A DNA stretch of 64,000 bases from Arthrobacter sp. AQ5-05 (GCF_003287975.1 NZ_QMKQ01000007.1:62001-126000), one strand, 5' to 3'; positions 1 through 9,639 are shown, counted from the stretch's first letter. Program-made: numbers and translations. The notes: generated by a model from the sequence alone, not told the origin.

Positions 1-492
1 GTAGTTCAGGATCTCGACGGCGGCGAAGGCCTGCTCCATGGTGTGCACGATGACGGACTTGGCGGACTCGGCACCGCAGCGCTCCACGACGCCCTTGAAC
101 TTCTCGCGGTCCTCGCCGAGCTCGATGGCCTCGATGTTCGCGCCGATCAGCTCGACGTTGTACTTGGCCAGCACGCCGGCCTTGTCCAGCGCGATGGCGG
201 TGTTCAACGCCGTCTGTCCGCCCAGGGTCGGCAGGATCGCGTCGGGGCGTTCCTTGGCGATGATCTTTTCCACGACCTCCGGGGTGATCGGCTCGACGTA
301 GGTGGCGTCGGCGAACTCCGGGTCGGTCATGATGGTGGCGGGGTTGGAGTTGACCAGGATGACCCGCAGGCCCTCCTCCTTGAGCACCCGCAGCGCCTGG
401 GTGCCGGAGTAGTCGAACTCGGCGGCCTGGCCAATGACGATCGGCCCGGAGCCGATGACCAGGACCGACTTGAGGTCTTCGCGCTTAGGCAT
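1..492 (-). CDS. carB: Carbamoyl-phosphate synthase large subunit (N-terminal part, cut by window edge)
   Basis: This is the first 164 residues of the ATP-grasp subunit that makes carbamoyl phosphate from bicarbonate, ammonia and two ATP for pyrimidine and arginine synthesis. The start [20 protein letters not shown] and the following [13 protein letters not shown] are diagnostic for CarB, and [10 protein letters not shown] and [11 protein letters not shown] follow as expected. The ATG at 492 immediately follows the carA stop codon (493-495), so the two subunits are translationally linked. The family is about 1,100 residues long, so roughly 85% lies outside the window. Identity is certain; nothing can be said about the missing part. 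Confidence 0.97.
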   Translation of the reverse strand, partial: MPKREDLKSVLVIGSGPIVIGQAAEFDYSGTQALRVLKEEGLRVILVNSNPATIMTDPEFADATYVEPITPEVVEKIIAKERPDAILPTLGGQTALNTAIALDKAGVLAKYNVELIGANIEAIELGEDREKFKGVVERCGAESAKSVIVHTMEQAFAAVEILNY

Positions 493-1692
493 TTACTTCT
501 CTCCCTGGGTGGAATCTGCGGTGGTTGCTGCGGCGTTCTTGGCCGCCGCCATGTTGGTGATGAACCTGTCGAACAGGTGGGAGGCGTCGTGCGGACCGGA
601 GGCGGCCTCGGGGTGGTACTGCACCGAGAAGGCAGGCAGGTCCAGGCAGTTCAGGCCCTCGACGACGGAATCGTTCAGCGAGATGTGGGAGACCTCGACG
701 CGGCCGAAGCGTTCCAGCGGGGCGTTTGCCGCGCCCTCGCGCGGGGCGTCGACGGCGAAGCCGTGGTTCTGGCTGGTGATCTCCACCTTGCCGGTGGCCT
801 TGTCCAGCACCGGCTGGTTGATGCCGCGGTGCCCGAAGCGCAGCTTGTAGGTGCCGTAGCCCAGGGCACGGCCCAGGATCTGGTTGCCGAAGCAGATGCC
901 GAAGTACGGGATCTTCGCTTCGAGCACCTGGCGGACCAGCTCGACCTGCACGTTGGCGGTGGCGGGGTCGCCGGGGCCGTTGGAGAAGAACACGCCGTGG
1001 GCGCCGGTGGCGGTGACGTCCTCGAAGCTGGAGTCGTGCGGGAGCACGTGCACGCGCACCCCGCGCTCGGCGAAGCGCTGCGGGGTCATCATCTTGATGC
1101 CCAGGTCGATGGCCGCCACGGTGTACTTGACCTCGCCGGTGTAGCCGTGGTCCGCGGGCTCGACCGTGTAGGCCTCCTTGGTGGAGACCAGTTCGGAGAG
1201 GTTTGCGCCCTCCATGGACGGCTGCGCGTTGACGGCCGCCACCAGCTCCTCCACGGGGGCCTTTGCGGCCTCGCCGGAGAAGATGCCCGACTTCATGGCG
1301 CCGCGGTCGCGCAGGTGGCGGGTCAGCGCGCGGGTGTCGACCTGCTGGATGCCGACGATGCCGCCGGCAACCAGGTCTTCGTCGAGGGTGCGCTGGGCGC
1401 GCCAGTTCGAGGGGATGCGGGCGGCCTCGCGGACCACGTAGCCTGCGGCCCAGATGCGGGAGGATTCGGCGTCCTCGTCGTTGACCCCGGTGTTGCCGAT
1501 GTGCGGGAAGGTCTGCACGATGATCTGGCGTGCGTAGGAGGGGTCGGTGAGGGTCTCCTGGTAGCCGGACATGCCGGTGGAGAAGACCGCTTCGCCCAAT
1601 GCGGTTCCGATGGTGCCGTAGCTACGGCCGCGGAAAACCCGTCCGTCTTCGAGCACCAAGAGGGCTTGCTCGGTTCCCTGTACTGCTGTCAC
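493..1692 (-). CDS. carA: Carbamoyl-phosphate synthase small (glutaminase) subunit
   Basis: This 399-residue subunit hydrolyses glutamine and passes ammonia to CarB. The class I glutamine amidotransferase domain fills the C-terminal half, with the nucleophile cysteine in [12 protein letters not shown] near residue 266 and the His/Glu pair in [12 protein letters not shown] near residue 360. The N-terminal half has the CarA-specific [17 protein letters not shown]. The start is GTG at 1692, and its GTGA overlaps the stop of the upstream membrane protein by four bases. It is the penultimate visible gene of the pyr operon. Length is normal. Confidence 0.98.
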   Translation of the reverse strand: MTAVQGTEQALLVLEDGRVFRGRSYGTIGTALGEAVFSTGMSGYQETLTDPSYARQIIVQTFPHIGNTGVNDEDAESSRIWAAGYVVREAARIPSNWRAQRTLDEDLVAGGIVGIQQVDTRALTRHLRDRGAMKSGIFSGEAAKAPVEELVAAVNAQPSMEGANLSELVSTKEAYTVEPADHGYTGEVKYTVAAIDLGIKMMTPQRFAERGVRVHVLPHDSSFEDVTATGAHGVFFSNGPGDPATANVQVELVRQVLEAKIPYFGICFGNQILGRALGYGTYKLRFGHRGINQPVLDKATGKVEITSQNHGFAVDAPREGAANAPLERFGRVEVSHISLNDSVVEGLNCLDLPAFSVQYHPEAASGPHDASHLFDRFITNMAAAKNAAATTADSTQGEK

Positions 1693-2249
1693 TGGTTTTC
1701 CTTTGTTTCGGCGGGTGGTTCTTCATTGTTGTCTGTTTCGGGACCGCCCGGCGCGGCGATGCGCGCGAGGATCCCGGGGAGTTCGGCGTGGTAGCGCGGG
1801 CGGAACCCGGTGTCCACGGCCTTGGTGCCCAGCATCCAGCTGATGACCAGCAGGCCGTCCTTCTCCACGAACTTCCCGGCCATGCCGCTGGAGCGGGACA
1901 CCCCGGTGATGGAGGCGGCGGGGATGAACACGTCGGGGGCGCCGTGGCGGGCCAGCAGCACGCCCTCGGGGTGGATGGACATATCGGCGTTGGTGCGGAT
2001 GCCCAGGTGGTGGGCGGCGATGCGGTCCAGCCAGTCCCCGGCGGTGGTGGTGCACACGTACACGCCCTGCGCCGGTTCCCCGATGAAGTCGCCCAGCTCC
2101 GGGTCCCCGTTGGCATCCAGCGGGATCTGCGGCGGCGCCGGCACGTCGGATTGCCGGCGCAGGCGGTTGCGCCAACCCAGCAGGATCAGCCCGGCGGCCA
2201 GCACGACGACCGCCAGGGTGATCAGGACCGCGCCGGTGTACTGGCCCAT
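1689..2249 (-). CDS. Small PH-like-domain membrane protein of the pyr operon
   Basis: This 186-residue protein has one N-terminal membrane segment (about residues 7-26, [20 protein letters not shown]), a positively charged stretch (RNRLRRQ), and a soluble beta-rich domain resembling bacterial PH-like folds. The tail is polar. It sits exactly between pyrC and carA, abutting the pyrC stop and overlapping carA by four bases. Actinobacteria keep an unassigned membrane protein at this operon position (Rv1382 in M. tuberculosis). No catalytic motif is visible, so the function is unknown. Fixed placement in the pyrimidine operon suggests a linked role, which is inference. Confidence 0.8.
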   Translation of the reverse strand: MGQYTGAVLITLAVVVLAAGLILLGWRNRLRRQSDVPAPPQIPLDANGDPELGDFIGEPAQGVYVCTTTAGDWLDRIAAHHLGIRTNADMSIHPEGVLLARHGAPDVFIPAASITGVSRSSGMAGKFVEKDGLLVISWMLGTKAVDTGFRPRYHAELPGILARIAAPGGPETDNNEEPPAETKENQ

Positions 2250-3581
2250 CTAGAAGGCCTCGGAGAGCCGCGGGGTGCCCAGCTTGCCGTCGCGCACCGT
2301 GGGGTGCCCGTGGAAGAACACGTGGGTGACCTTGCCCGGCAGTTCCAGTCCCTTGAACGGGGAGTTCCGGCCCTTGGTGGCCATCGCGTACGGGTCCACG
2401 ACCCAGCGGGCCTCGGCATCCACCAGTGTGATGTTTGCCGGTTCGCCCACGGCCAGCTCGCGGCCCTGGTCGGTGAGCCGGCCAATGGCCGCCGGGGCGG
2501 TGGAGGTGATGCGGGCAAAGTCGGCCCAGGTGATCAGCCCGGTCTCGACCATGGTGTGCTGCACGACCGAGAGCGCGGTTTCCAGCCCGGTCATGCCCAT
2601 GGCCGCCGCGGCCCATTCGCATTCCTTGGCCTCGGAGGGGTGCGGTGCGTGGTCGGTGCCGATGATGTCGATGGTGCCGTCTGCCAGTCCGGCACGCAGC
2701 GCCATCACGTCGGTCTCGGTGCGCAGCGGCGGGTTGACCTTGTAGACCGGGTCGTAGCTGGAGACCAGTTCGTCGGTCAGCAGCAGGTGGTGCGGGGTGA
2801 CCTCGGCGGTGACGTTGACGCCGCGGGACTTGGCCCAGCGGATGATCTCCACACTCCCGGCGGTCGAGACGTGGCAGATGTGCAGGCGGGAGCCCACGTG
2901 TTCCGCCAAGAGCACGTCGCGGGCGATGATCGATTCCTCGGCGACCGCCGGCCAGCCGGCCAGTCCGAGCACCGCGGAGACCTCGCCCTCGTTCATCTGG
3001 GCGCCCTCGGTCAGGCGCGGTTCCTGGGCGTGCTGGGCGATGACGCCGTCGAACGCCTTCACGTACTCCAGGGCGCGGCGCATGACCAACGGGTCGAAGA
3101 CGCAGATGCCGTCGTCGGAGAAGACCCGGACCTGTGCGCGGGAGTCGGCCATCGCGCCGATCTCGGACATCTGCTTGCCCTCAAGCCCGACGGTGACTGC
3201 GCCCACCGGGCGCACGTCGACCCAGCCCGAGCGCTTGCCCAGGGACCAGACCTGCTCGACGACCCCGGCGGTGTCCGCCACGGGGTTGGAGTTCGCCATG
3301 GCGTGCACGGCGGTAAACCCACCCAGGGCGGCGGCGCGGGTGCCGGTCTCCACGGTCTCGGCGTCCTCGCGGCCCGGTTCGCGCAGGTGGGTGTGCAAAT
3401 CGACCATGCCCGGCAGGGCGATCTGCCCGGCGGCCTCGATCACGGTGGCGTTGGCGGCAGCCGGGTGCGTTGCGGCGTCGGCGCCCAGGGCGGCGATGGT
3501 GCCGTCGTGGACCAGGATGTCGGTTCCCTGGTTGCCCAGCGGCTTGGCGCCGCGGATCAGGTAGGTGGTGTTGGTGCTCAT
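2250..3581 (-). CDS. pyrC: Dihydroorotase, type I
   Basis: This 443-residue zinc amidohydrolase cyclises carbamoyl-aspartate to dihydroorotate. The metal site HTHLREPG lies near residue 62, and the late IIGTDHAPHPSEAKE carries the catalytic aspartate near residue 308. GFTAVHAMANSNP is typical of the type I (PyrC/AllB-like) branch. The ATG at 3581 was chosen because MSTNTTYLIRGAKPL fits the family and the longer reading frame upstream runs antisense through pyrB. Its stop is directly followed by the next start at 2249. It lies 20 bases after pyrB, which fits one transcript from pyrR to carB. Confidence 0.97.
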   Translation of the reverse strand: MSTNTTYLIRGAKPLGNQGTDILVHDGTIAALGADAATHPAAANATVIEAAGQIALPGMVDLHTHLREPGREDAETVETGTRAAALGGFTAVHAMANSNPVADTAGVVEQVWSLGKRSGWVDVRPVGAVTVGLEGKQMSEIGAMADSRAQVRVFSDDGICVFDPLVMRRALEYVKAFDGVIAQHAQEPRLTEGAQMNEGEVSAVLGLAGWPAVAEESIIARDVLLAEHVGSRLHICHVSTAGSVEIIRWAKSRGVNVTAEVTPHHLLLTDELVSSYDPVYKVNPPLRTETDVMALRAGLADGTIDIIGTDHAPHPSEAKECEWAAAAMGMTGLETALSVVQHTMVETGLITWADFARITSTAPAAIGRLTDQGRELAVGEPANITLVDAEARWVVDPYAMATKGRNSPFKGLELPGKVTHVFFHGHPTVRDGKLGTPRLSEAF

Positions 3582-3601
3582 GAGGATTGACTCCCGTTTC
3601 T

Positions 3602-4606
3602 TTACAGGCCGGCCGGACGGGTGGCGTCCGAGGGTGCGGGACGCTGCTGGTCCCCCGATAGCAGTAGGTACAGCACGGCCATGCGCACCGCCACGCCGTT
3701 GGCCACCTGGGCCAGCACGGTGGAGCGGGGCGAGTCGGCGGCCGCGGAGGAGATTTCCAGGCCGCGGTTCATCGGGCCGGGGTGCATGATGATGGTTTCG
3801 CCGGTGTCGCGGGCGTCCAGTGCCGCCAGGCGTGCGTCGTCGAAGCCCCAGAGCCGCGAGTATTCGCGGGTGTTGGGGAAGAAGGAGTCGTGCATGCGTT
3901 CGCCCTGCACGCGCAGCATCATCACCGCGTCGATGCCGCCGGCCAGCGTGGCGTCGAGGTCGTAGCTGATGGTGCACGGCCACACCTTGGATCCGTGCGG
4001 CAGCAGCGTGGGAGGGGCGACCATGGTCACCTCGGCGCCCAGGGTGCGAAGCAGCCAGAGGTTGGAGCGGGCGACCCTCGAGTGCAGGATGTCCCCGACG
4101 ATGGCGACCTTCATGCCGGAAAGGTCCGAACCCAGCGAGGTGTGTCCATGCAGCGCGGACCAGTGGGTGCGCAGCGTGAACGCGTCCAGCAGCGCCTGGG
4201 TGGGGTGCTCGTGGGTGCCGTCCCCGGCGTTGACCACCGGGGCGTCGATCCAGTCGGTGGCTGCCAGGCGGGCCGGGGCCCCGGAGGCGCCGTGCCGGAT
4301 GACCACCGCGTCGGCGCCGATGGCCTGCAGGGTCTGCGCGGTGTCCTTGAGCGACTCGCCCTTGGAGACCGAGGAACCCTTGGCGGAGAAGTTGATGACA
4401 TCCGCGCTCAGCCGCTTGGCGGCGGCCTCGAAGGAGATTCGGGTGCGGGTCGAGTCCTCGAAGAAGAGGTTGACCACTGTCCGTCCGCGCAGCGCCGGGA
4501 GCTTCTTGACCTCGCGGGTGCCCACGGCGGCCATTTCCTCGGCGATGTCCAGGATGCGGATCGCATCGGCGCGCGAGAGATCGAGGGTGGAGAGCAGGTG
4601 CTTCAT
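3602..4606 (-). CDS. pyrB: Aspartate carbamoyltransferase catalytic subunit
   Basis: This 334-residue enzyme condenses carbamoyl phosphate with aspartate. The carbamoyl-phosphate loop [13 protein letters not shown] lies near residue 47, the SKGESLKDT loop follows, and [13 protein letters not shown] and the late [11 protein letters not shown] are all present. The ATG overlaps the pyrR stop by four bases (ATGA at 4603-4606). No pyrI is present, as is usual outside enterobacteria. Length is slightly above the usual 305-320 because of a polar C-terminal tail. Confidence 0.98.
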   Translation of the reverse strand: MKHLLSTLDLSRADAIRILDIAEEMAAVGTREVKKLPALRGRTVVNLFFEDSTRTRISFEAAAKRLSADVINFSAKGSSVSKGESLKDTAQTLQAIGADAVVIRHGASGAPARLAATDWIDAPVVNAGDGTHEHPTQALLDAFTLRTHWSALHGHTSLGSDLSGMKVAIVGDILHSRVARSNLWLLRTLGAEVTMVAPPTLLPHGSKVWPCTISYDLDATLAGGIDAVMMLRVQGERMHDSFFPNTREYSRLWGFDDARLAALDARDTGETIIMHPGPMNRGLEISSAAADSPRSTVLAQVANGVAVRMAVLYLLLSGDQQRPAPSDATRPAGL

Positions 4607-5193
4607 GCGTGGGCCTCGATGACGACCTCGTTGTTGTTGGCCCCGTCGACCTCGGAGAGGTGCACGCGCACCTTTTCGGTGGTGGCGGTGGGCAGGTTCT
4701 TGCCGACGTGGTCGGCGCGGATGGGAAGTTCGCGGTGGCCGCGGTCCACCAGCACCGCCAGGCGCACGATGCGGGGGCGGCCCAGGTCGGCGATGGCGTC
4801 AAGGGCGGCGCGGATGGTGCGCCCGGAGTAGAGCACGTCGTCCACCAGCACCACGACCTTGTCGTCGATGCCGGAGGCCGGAAGGCGGGTGGGCACGGGG
4901 GTGCGGGTGGTGGAGCGGCGCAGGTCGTCGCGGTACATCGTGACGTCGAGCTGTCCGGTGATGCAGGCGGGATCCAGGCCCGGGGTGGTGGCGGCGATGC
5001 GCTGCGCCAGGCGTTGGGCCAGCGGGAATCCGCGGGACGGGATGCCCAACAGCACCAGGTCCGCCACTCCCTTGTTGGCCTCGATGATCTCGTGGGCGAT
5101 GCGGGTGAGAACGCGTTCGATGTCCTCGCTGGAGAGGACTATCCGGGCACTGACGGGCGCGAGGGCACGGTCCCGGGTGGGCTCGTTGCTCAT
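4603..5193 (-). CDS. pyrR: Bifunctional pyr operon regulator / uracil phosphoribosyltransferase
   Basis: This 196-residue PyrR family protein is an RNA-binding regulator with UPRTase activity. The PRPP-binding signature [19 protein letters not shown] lies around residues 109-127, and [14 protein letters not shown] precedes it. MSNEPTRDR at 5193 was chosen because a strong AAGGAGG lies six bases upstream. As first gene of the operon it probably mediates UMP-dependent control of the genes downstream. Mycobacterial PyrR acts on translation. No classic attenuator hairpin is evident in the roughly 55-base leader, so the mechanism here is open. Confidence 0.95.
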   Translation of the reverse strand: MSNEPTRDRALAPVSARIVLSSEDIERVLTRIAHEIIEANKGVADLVLLGIPSRGFPLAQRLAQRIAATTPGLDPACITGQLDVTMYRDDLRRSTTRTPVPTRLPASGIDDKVVVLVDDVLYSGRTIRAALDAIADLGRPRIVRLAVLVDRGHRELPIRADHVGKNLPTATTEKVRVHLSEVDGANNNEVVIEAHA

Positions 5194-5252
5194 GTGCGGC
5201 CTCCTTCCCCGCCTCACTGGACGGAATTTAAAGGTTGCTTGCTGGATCAAAA

Positions 5253-5283
5253 TTATCATAGGCCGTGCCGCACGTAGGATTTG
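5253..5283. promoter_or_regulatory. Overlapping divergent promoters of pyrR and prsW (putative)
   Basis: This AT-rich stretch separates divergent genes. On the minus strand TATGAT (5255-5260) could be the pyrR -10, with only a weak -35 about 17 bases upstream. On the plus strand TTATCA (5253-5258), a 16-base spacer and TAGGAT (5275-5280) fit a prsW promoter. The two elements overlap, so the promoters may compete. The plus-strand start would fall at or next to the prsW ATG, and no Shine-Dalgarno precedes it, which suggests a leaderless message. Confidence 0.4.
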
Positions 5284-5287
5284 AGTC

Positions 5288-6505
5288 ATGCGCGTTACCT
5301 CACACCCCCCGCAATCATCCCCGCACTCGGCCCCGCAGGACCCCTGGGCCTCCGCCGGTTCCCCCGCTTCCCCTGCGCTCCCGGGCCTGCCCGGGTCCGG
5401 TCCCCCGCCGGGGCACCGGCGCCGTTCCGGGTCCACTGCGGTGACCCTCGCGCTGGTGGCCTGCACCGCGGTGCTGCTGGGTGTGGGCTTCTTCCTGGCC
5501 GGGGTCTTCGGTTCCGGCACCGTGCTGTGGCTCGGCGCGCTGGCCATGGTGCCGCTGGCGCTGTGCCTGCTGGGGCTGCGCTGGGTGGATCGCTGGGACC
5601 CCGAGCCGCGCGCCCTGCTGGCGCTGGGGCTGCTCTGGGGCGCCGGTGCCTCGGTGGCCGGGGCCCTGCTGGTGGGGGACGTGTTCATGGAGCTGTTCTT
5701 CGACCCCGCGGGCCGTGTGGACCTTGACCTCTTCGGCGCGGTGGTGCAGGCCCCCATCGTGGAGGAACTGGCCAAGGGCGCCGGGGTGCTGCTGATCTTC
5801 TGGATCAACCGCTCCCACTTCGACGGTCCCATCGACGGGATCGTGTACGGCGGCATCGTCGGTGCCGGGTTCGCGTTCACCGAGAACATCTTGTACTTCG
5901 CCTCCAGCTACGTGGACCCGGGGGCCCCGGGCGAGCTGGTCTCGGTCTTCGTGCTGCGCGGGCTCTTCTCCCCCTTCGCCCACGTGATGTTCACCGCATG
6001 GACGGGTTTCGCGCTCGGTCTGTGTGCCGCGCGCGGCAAGCGCGGGCGCTGGCCGCTGTACCTGGTACTGGGCCTGCTGCCGGCGATGGTCGGCCACTTC
6101 CTGTGGAACGGCGGGGTCGGGATCTTCTTCGACAACTTCCTGAGCTTCTACTTCGTGCTGCAGGTGCCGTTGTTCGTTGCCTCGATCGTGGCCGTGGCGC
6201 TGCTGCAGCGCGGGGAGCGGAAGCTGGTCGAGCAGCGCCTGGACGAGTACCGGGCCGGCGGCTGGTTCACCGCCGCGGAGGTCCAGATGTTTGCCACACG
6301 TGCGGGCCGGCGCAATGCACGGCGCTGGGCGGCGGGCATCGGACGCAGCCGGCAGATGAAGGAATTCACCACCACCGCGATGAACCTGGCCGCGGTGCGC
6401 CAGCGAATCGTGGCCGGACACCCCGCGGGCACCGACTTCGCCCGGGAACTGGCGCTGCTGCACAAGTCGCACATGCAGCGGGCGCAGCTGCTCGCCCTGG
6501 CCTGA
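5288..6505 (+). CDS. PrsW-family intramembrane metalloprotease
   Basis: This 405-residue protein has a Pro/Ser-rich cytoplasmic N-terminus of about 50 residues and about eight membrane segments. The PrsW/CPBP-type zinc motifs are all present: VEELAKG near residue 159, FAFTEN near 195, [10 protein letters not shown] near 232 and GHFLWN near 269. In Bacillus, PrsW cuts an anti-sigma factor. No anti-sigma gene is nearby, so the substrate is unknown. The ATG at 5288 has no Shine-Dalgarno and lies 7 bases after a possible -10, so it may be leaderless. The C-terminal 90 residues are soluble and arginine-rich. It is convergent with the next gene across a strong hairpin. Confidence 0.9.
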   Translation: MRVTSHPPQSSPHSAPQDPWASAGSPASPALPGLPGSGPPPGHRRRSGSTAVTLALVACTAVLLGVGFFLAGVFGSGTVLWLGALAMVPLALCLLGLRWVDRWDPEPRALLALGLLWGAGASVAGALLVGDVFMELFFDPAGRVDLDLFGAVVQAPIVEELAKGAGVLLIFWINRSHFDGPIDGIVYGGIVGAGFAFTENILYFASSYVDPGAPGELVSVFVLRGLFSPFAHVMFTAWTGFALGLCAARGKRGRWPLYLVLGLLPAMVGHFLWNGGVGIFFDNFLSFYFVLQVPLFVASIVAVALLQRGERKLVEQRLDEYRAGGWFTAAEVQMFATRAGRRNARRWAAGIGRSRQMKEFTTTAMNLAAVRQRIVAGHPAGTDFARELALLHKSHMQRAQLLALA

Positions 6506-6576
6506 GCCGGGCATTTGGCACGGGCGTTCGGCGTGTCGATATGCAACACGCCGAACGCCCACAGATCCTGCCCGGC
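6506..6576. terminator. Nested bidirectional terminator hairpin
   Basis: A perfect 15-bp stem (6522-6536 with 6546-6560, nine-base loop) sits inside an 8-bp outer stem (6506-6513 with 6569-6576). It starts right after the prsW stop and precedes the 3' end of the convergent small MFS gene, so it can serve both. There is no long T-run, as is common in high-GC actinobacteria. Confidence 0.75.
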
Positions 6577-6587
6577 AGCCGGTAGGG

Positions 6588-6749
6588 CTACTGGAAGAGC
6601 TGGCCGACCCTCGACAGGGTGGTGATGACCCCGTACGCCAGCGGGATCCCGACCAACAGCCAGCCGAAAACCAGCCGCCCGGTGGAGGGGTCCACCGGGA
6701 CGCCGGCGGGCCCTGCGGGATCAATGGCGTCATGTGGTTGCGCAGGCAT
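6588..6749 (-). CDS. Small single-span partner of the OFA-type MFS transporter
   Basis: This 53-residue protein begins MPAQPHDAIDPAGPAGVPVD and then has one hydrophobic span (LVFGWLLVGIPLAYGVITTL), ending VGQLFQ. The ATG at 6749 directly follows the transporter stop (6750-6752), so the pair is translationally coupled. Actinobacterial OFA/oxalate-type MFS genes are often followed by such a mini-protein, annotated as an MFS small subunit. Its role (stability, assembly or regulation) is not established by the sequence. The frame is short but coding is supported by tight coupling, membrane topology and a terminator directly after it. Confidence 0.75.
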   Translation of the reverse strand: MPAQPHDAIDPAGPAGVPVDPSTGRLVFGWLLVGIPLAYGVITTLSRVGQLFQ

Positions 6750-8144
6750 CTAGGATCCTTTCCTGGAGGAAGCGAGTGCTTCCTCCGGCTCGTGGTACTT
6801 CGCATCGACCGGGCGGATGAGCGTGCTGGCGACGAAGCCGATGACCAGCAGCCCCACCATGGTCAGCAACACCGGCAGGTAGTTGTGTGCGTTCATCGTT
6901 CCGGGCTTGCCCTGGGCGTCCAACAGCCCGTTGACGATCAACGGCCCGGCAATGCCGGCGGCGGACCACGCGGTCAGCAGGCGGCCGTGGATCGCCCCGA
7001 CCTGGAAGGTGCCGAAGAGGTCCTTGAGGTACGCCGGGGCGGTGGCGAAGGAGCCGCCGTAGAAGCTGATGATGACCACGGCCATCGCCACGAAGAGAAG
7101 CATCGAGCTGCCGCCGAAGAAGGCCAGCACCACATAGAAGAGCGCGCCGGCTCCGAGGTAGACCATGTAGATGCGCTTGCGACCGATCAGATCCGAGGCG
7201 CTGGACCAGATGAAGCGTCCCGCCATGTTGCCGATCGAGAGCATGCCCACGAATCCGGCGGCCACCGCGGCATTGACAGCGGAGTTCCCGTCGGCGCCGC
7301 GGAAGAAGTCCTGGATCATCGGGGATGCCTGTTCCAGGATGCCGATGCCGGCGGTGACGTTGAGGAACAGGACGGCCCACACCAGCCAGAAACTGCGGGT
7401 CTTGATCGCGTTGGCCGCCGAGACCTGCTTGGTGGTGACCATCGCCGAGACCTTGGCCTTCGAAGGATCCCAGCCGCGCGGCATCCAGCCGGGGGCGGGC
7501 ACGCGGATGTTCAGCACCCCGTACATCATCACCGCGAAGTAGAGCACGCCCAGGGTCAGGAACAGCTTGCCGACCGAATTGCCCGAGGCGATCCAGTCGG
7601 CGCCGTCGGTTGCGGGGTTGAACCCGTCGAAGAACTTCAGCAGCGCGCTGGACATCGGGGAGGCGATCAGCGCCCCTCCCCCGAAGCCCATGATCGCCAT
7701 GCCGGTGGCCATGCCCGGGCGGTCCGGAAACCACTTCATGAGCGTGGAGACCGGGGAGATGTAGCCGATGCCCAGCCCGATGCCGCCAATGAACCCGTAG
7801 CCCAGGTAGACCAGCCAGAGCTGTGAGGTGAAGATGCCGGCGGCACCGACCAGGAAGCCGGCACCCCAGAAGGAGGCGGCGACGAACATCGACTTGCGCG
7901 GCCCGCTGCGTTCGACCCAGGTGCCCATGATGGCCGCGGAAAGGCCGAGCATCACGATCGCGATGGAGAAAATGATCCCGATGGCGGTCTGCGAGAGGCC
8001 GAAGTGGCCAATGAGCGCGGACTTGTACACGCTGGTGGCGTAGGCCTGGCCGATGCACAGGTGCACGGCCAGTGCGGCGGGCGGAATCAGCCAGCGGTTG
8101 AAGCCCGGCGGGGCGATGGAGCGGGAGCGGTCGAGCCAATTCAA
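6750..8144 (-). CDS. MFS transporter, oxalate/formate antiporter-like (OFA) family
   Basis: This 464-residue transporter has about 12 membrane segments. Family features include PPAALAVHLCIGQAYATSVYK near the N-terminus and GYGFIGGIGLGIGYISPVST, typical of OFA members that exchange organic acids such as oxalate and formate. The TTG at 8144 is preferred because GAGGAG lies about eight bases upstream and MNWLDRSRSIAPPG fits relatives. Longer starts run through a region without a ribosome site. The substrate cannot be read from sequence and no oxalate-metabolism gene is adjacent. It is co-transcribed with the 53-residue protein. Confidence 0.88.
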   Translation of the reverse strand: MNWLDRSRSIAPPGFNRWLIPPAALAVHLCIGQAYATSVYKSALIGHFGLSQTAIGIIFSIAIVMLGLSAAIMGTWVERSGPRKSMFVAASFWGAGFLVGAAGIFTSQLWLVYLGYGFIGGIGLGIGYISPVSTLMKWFPDRPGMATGMAIMGFGGGALIASPMSSALLKFFDGFNPATDGADWIASGNSVGKLFLTLGVLYFAVMMYGVLNIRVPAPGWMPRGWDPSKAKVSAMVTTKQVSAANAIKTRSFWLVWAVLFLNVTAGIGILEQASPMIQDFFRGADGNSAVNAAVAAGFVGMLSIGNMAGRFIWSSASDLIGRKRIYMVYLGAGALFYVVLAFFGGSSMLLFVAMAVVIISFYGGSFATAPAYLKDLFGTFQVGAIHGRLLTAWSAAGIAGPLIVNGLLDAQGKPGTMNAHNYLPVLLTMVGLLVIGFVASTLIRPVDAKYHEPEEALASSRKGS

Positions 8145-8453
8145 CGTGTTCTCCTCTGTTCTAGGGTGGGCGCGAGTATCACCGGGAACAGAAACCATGT
8201 GATTGCCGGATTCCGTGACCCAAGCACTCAGTGTGGCACGATTCACAGGCCGGGCCGCGGCCCCGCGCCGAGGAATGGCGACTTGCCGCCGCGATGGGTG
8301 CCGCGAGAAGATGCGAAATGGTCACGGCTTGCCCTGCCGGTCCGGCCGCCGGGTCGCTTGGGGACCGGCATGCCGGTCAACGCACCGCGGCCGGCGGGAT
8401 CCCGAAAAGTTCGGGTTCCCGCCGGCCGGCGGAGAGGTTCGTAGCGCGAGCCG
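8145..8453. other. Intergenic region between the MFS gene and nusB
   Basis: This 309-base stretch holds no convincing gene. It contains the upstream region of the MFS gene (no clear -35/-10 pair), a perfect 16-bp palindrome at 8363-8378 (half-site GACCGGCA) and the nusB terminator hairpin at 8389-8427. Reading frames here lack ribosome sites and family resemblance. Confidence 0.6.
8389..8427 (-). terminator. Terminator downstream of nusB
   Basis: An 18-bp stem with one mismatch (8389-8406 with 8410-8427) and a three-base loop lies 27 bases past the nusB stop. It closes the long alaS-to-nusB gene run. Confidence 0.7.
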
Positions 8454-8864
8454 CTAGGCCAGCAGTGTCGGCTTCATCTGCTGGATGCGTCCGAGCAGTC
8501 CGTTGACGAATTCCGGGGACTCGTCGGTGGACAGTTCGCGAACCAGCGAGACTGCCTCGGCCACGGCAACGCCGTCGGGAACGTCGTCGTTGAACAACAG
8601 CTCCCAGGTGCCGATGCGCAGCGCGGTGCGGTCCACAGTGGGCATGCGCTCGAGGGTCCAGCCCTTGGAGTAGGAGGAGAGGATCTCATCGATCCGGTCC
8701 AGCTCTCCCATGACGCCCTCGATGAGGGTCACGGTGTACTCGTTGATGGTGATGTCCGTGGCTTCACGGCGCAAACGCATGGCCGCCAGGGGCGAGACAT
8801 CGCGTTGTTCGGCTTCAAAAAGGATGTCAAGTGCCCGGCGGCGGGCCTTGGCGCGGGCGCTCAC
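8454..8864 (-). CDS. nusB: Transcription antitermination factor NusB
   Basis: This 136-residue all-helical RNA-binding protein works with NusE on boxA in rRNA antitermination. It has the family pattern: basic start (MSARAKARRRALDILFEAEQ), a middle LERMPTVDRTALRIGTWELLF and the C-terminal FVNGLLGRI. It starts with GTG at 8864, sharing one base with the efp stop (TAGTG). Co-translation with efp is a common actinobacterial arrangement. Confidence 0.97.
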   Translation of the reverse strand: MSARAKARRRALDILFEAEQRDVSPLAAMRLRREATDITINEYTVTLIEGVMGELDRIDEILSSYSKGWTLERMPTVDRTALRIGTWELLFNDDVPDGVAVAEAVSLVRELSTDESPEFVNGLLGRIQQMKPTLLA

Positions 8865-9424
8865 TAGGAGACACGCCCCAGGTAATCGCCGGTGCGGGTG
8901 TCGACCTTGACCTTGGTGTTCTGCTCGACGAACAGCGGCACCTGGATCTCCTTGCCGGTCTCCAGCGTGGCCGGCTTGGTGCCGGCCGAGGAGCGGTCGC
9001 CCTGCAGGCCCGGCTCGGTGTAGGTGATTTCCAGGACAACCGACGGGGGCAGCTCGACGTACAGCGGGGAACCCTCGTGCATCGCGATGGTGGCGTTCTG
9101 GCTCTCCAGCATGTAGCCGGCGGCGTCTCCCACGGTGGCACCGGCGACGGTGATCTGGTCGTAGTCGCTCAGGTCCATGAACACGAAGTCTTCGCCGTCC
9201 TGGTACAGGTACTGGTAGTCGCGGCGGTCAACGGTGGCGGTCTCGATCTTGGCGCCGGCGTTGTAGGTCTTCTCCAGGACGCGGCCGGTGATGACGTTGC
9301 GCATCTTGGTGCGCACGAAGGCGCCGCCCTTGCCGGGCTTGACGTGCTGGAAATCGATGATGGTCCAGAGCTGGCCCTCGATCTTGAGGACCTGTCCGTT
9401 CTTGATGTCGGTGGTTGATGCCAC
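8864..9424 (-). CDS. efp: Elongation factor P
   Basis: This 186-residue protein has the KOW-like domain and two OB domains of EF-P, which rescues ribosomes at polyproline stretches. The tip loop KPGKGGAF places a lysine at residue 32. Actinobacterial EF-P proteins carry such a lysine and at least some work without modification; no epmA/epmB genes are seen here. It starts with GTG at 9424 with GAAGAG upstream. Several proteins in this window have proline-rich tails (mltG product, PrsW, RarA), which are plausible clients. Confidence 0.97.
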   Translation of the reverse strand: MASTTDIKNGQVLKIEGQLWTIIDFQHVKPGKGGAFVRTKMRNVITGRVLEKTYNAGAKIETATVDRRDYQYLYQDGEDFVFMDLSDYDQITVAGATVGDAAGYMLESQNATIAMHEGSPLYVELPPSVVLEITYTEPGLQGDRSSAGTKPATLETGKEIQVPLFVEQNTKVKVDTRTGDYLGRVS

Positions 9425-9604
9425 GATCTACTCTTCTTCCGTATTTCGCCGCCGGCTCGCCCGGCGCGGAATCGCGCTGGCGGGCCCAGGCCGCCGCAAA
9501 GCGGCAACCCCGGGCGTGTTGTCAAAAATCCAAGATTCAGTTTAGCGCACCGGGGCGGTTGCCCGGGTAACTCCCGATGGTGATCTGCCGGACGTCGGCG
9601 CCCG

Positions 9605-9629
9605 GCCGGCACACGTGGTGTGTGCCGGC
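9605..9629 (-). terminator. Terminator downstream of the aroB-linked TPR gene
   Basis: A perfect 10-bp stem (9605-9614 with 9620-9629, five-base loop) lies just past the stop at 9640. It separates the aro genes from efp, whose own promoter should then lie in 9425-9600. Confidence 0.6.
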
Positions 9630-9639
9630 GGTGCCGTTG

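Noticed and set aside
43-1794. Long plus-strand open frame opposite carA and carB
   Set aside because: It is the GC-skewed antisense of genuine coding sequence, rich in Gly, Val, His and Arg with no family resemblance. Similar long antisense frames occur opposite pyrB/pyrC, alaS, rel and thrS and were left out for the same reason.
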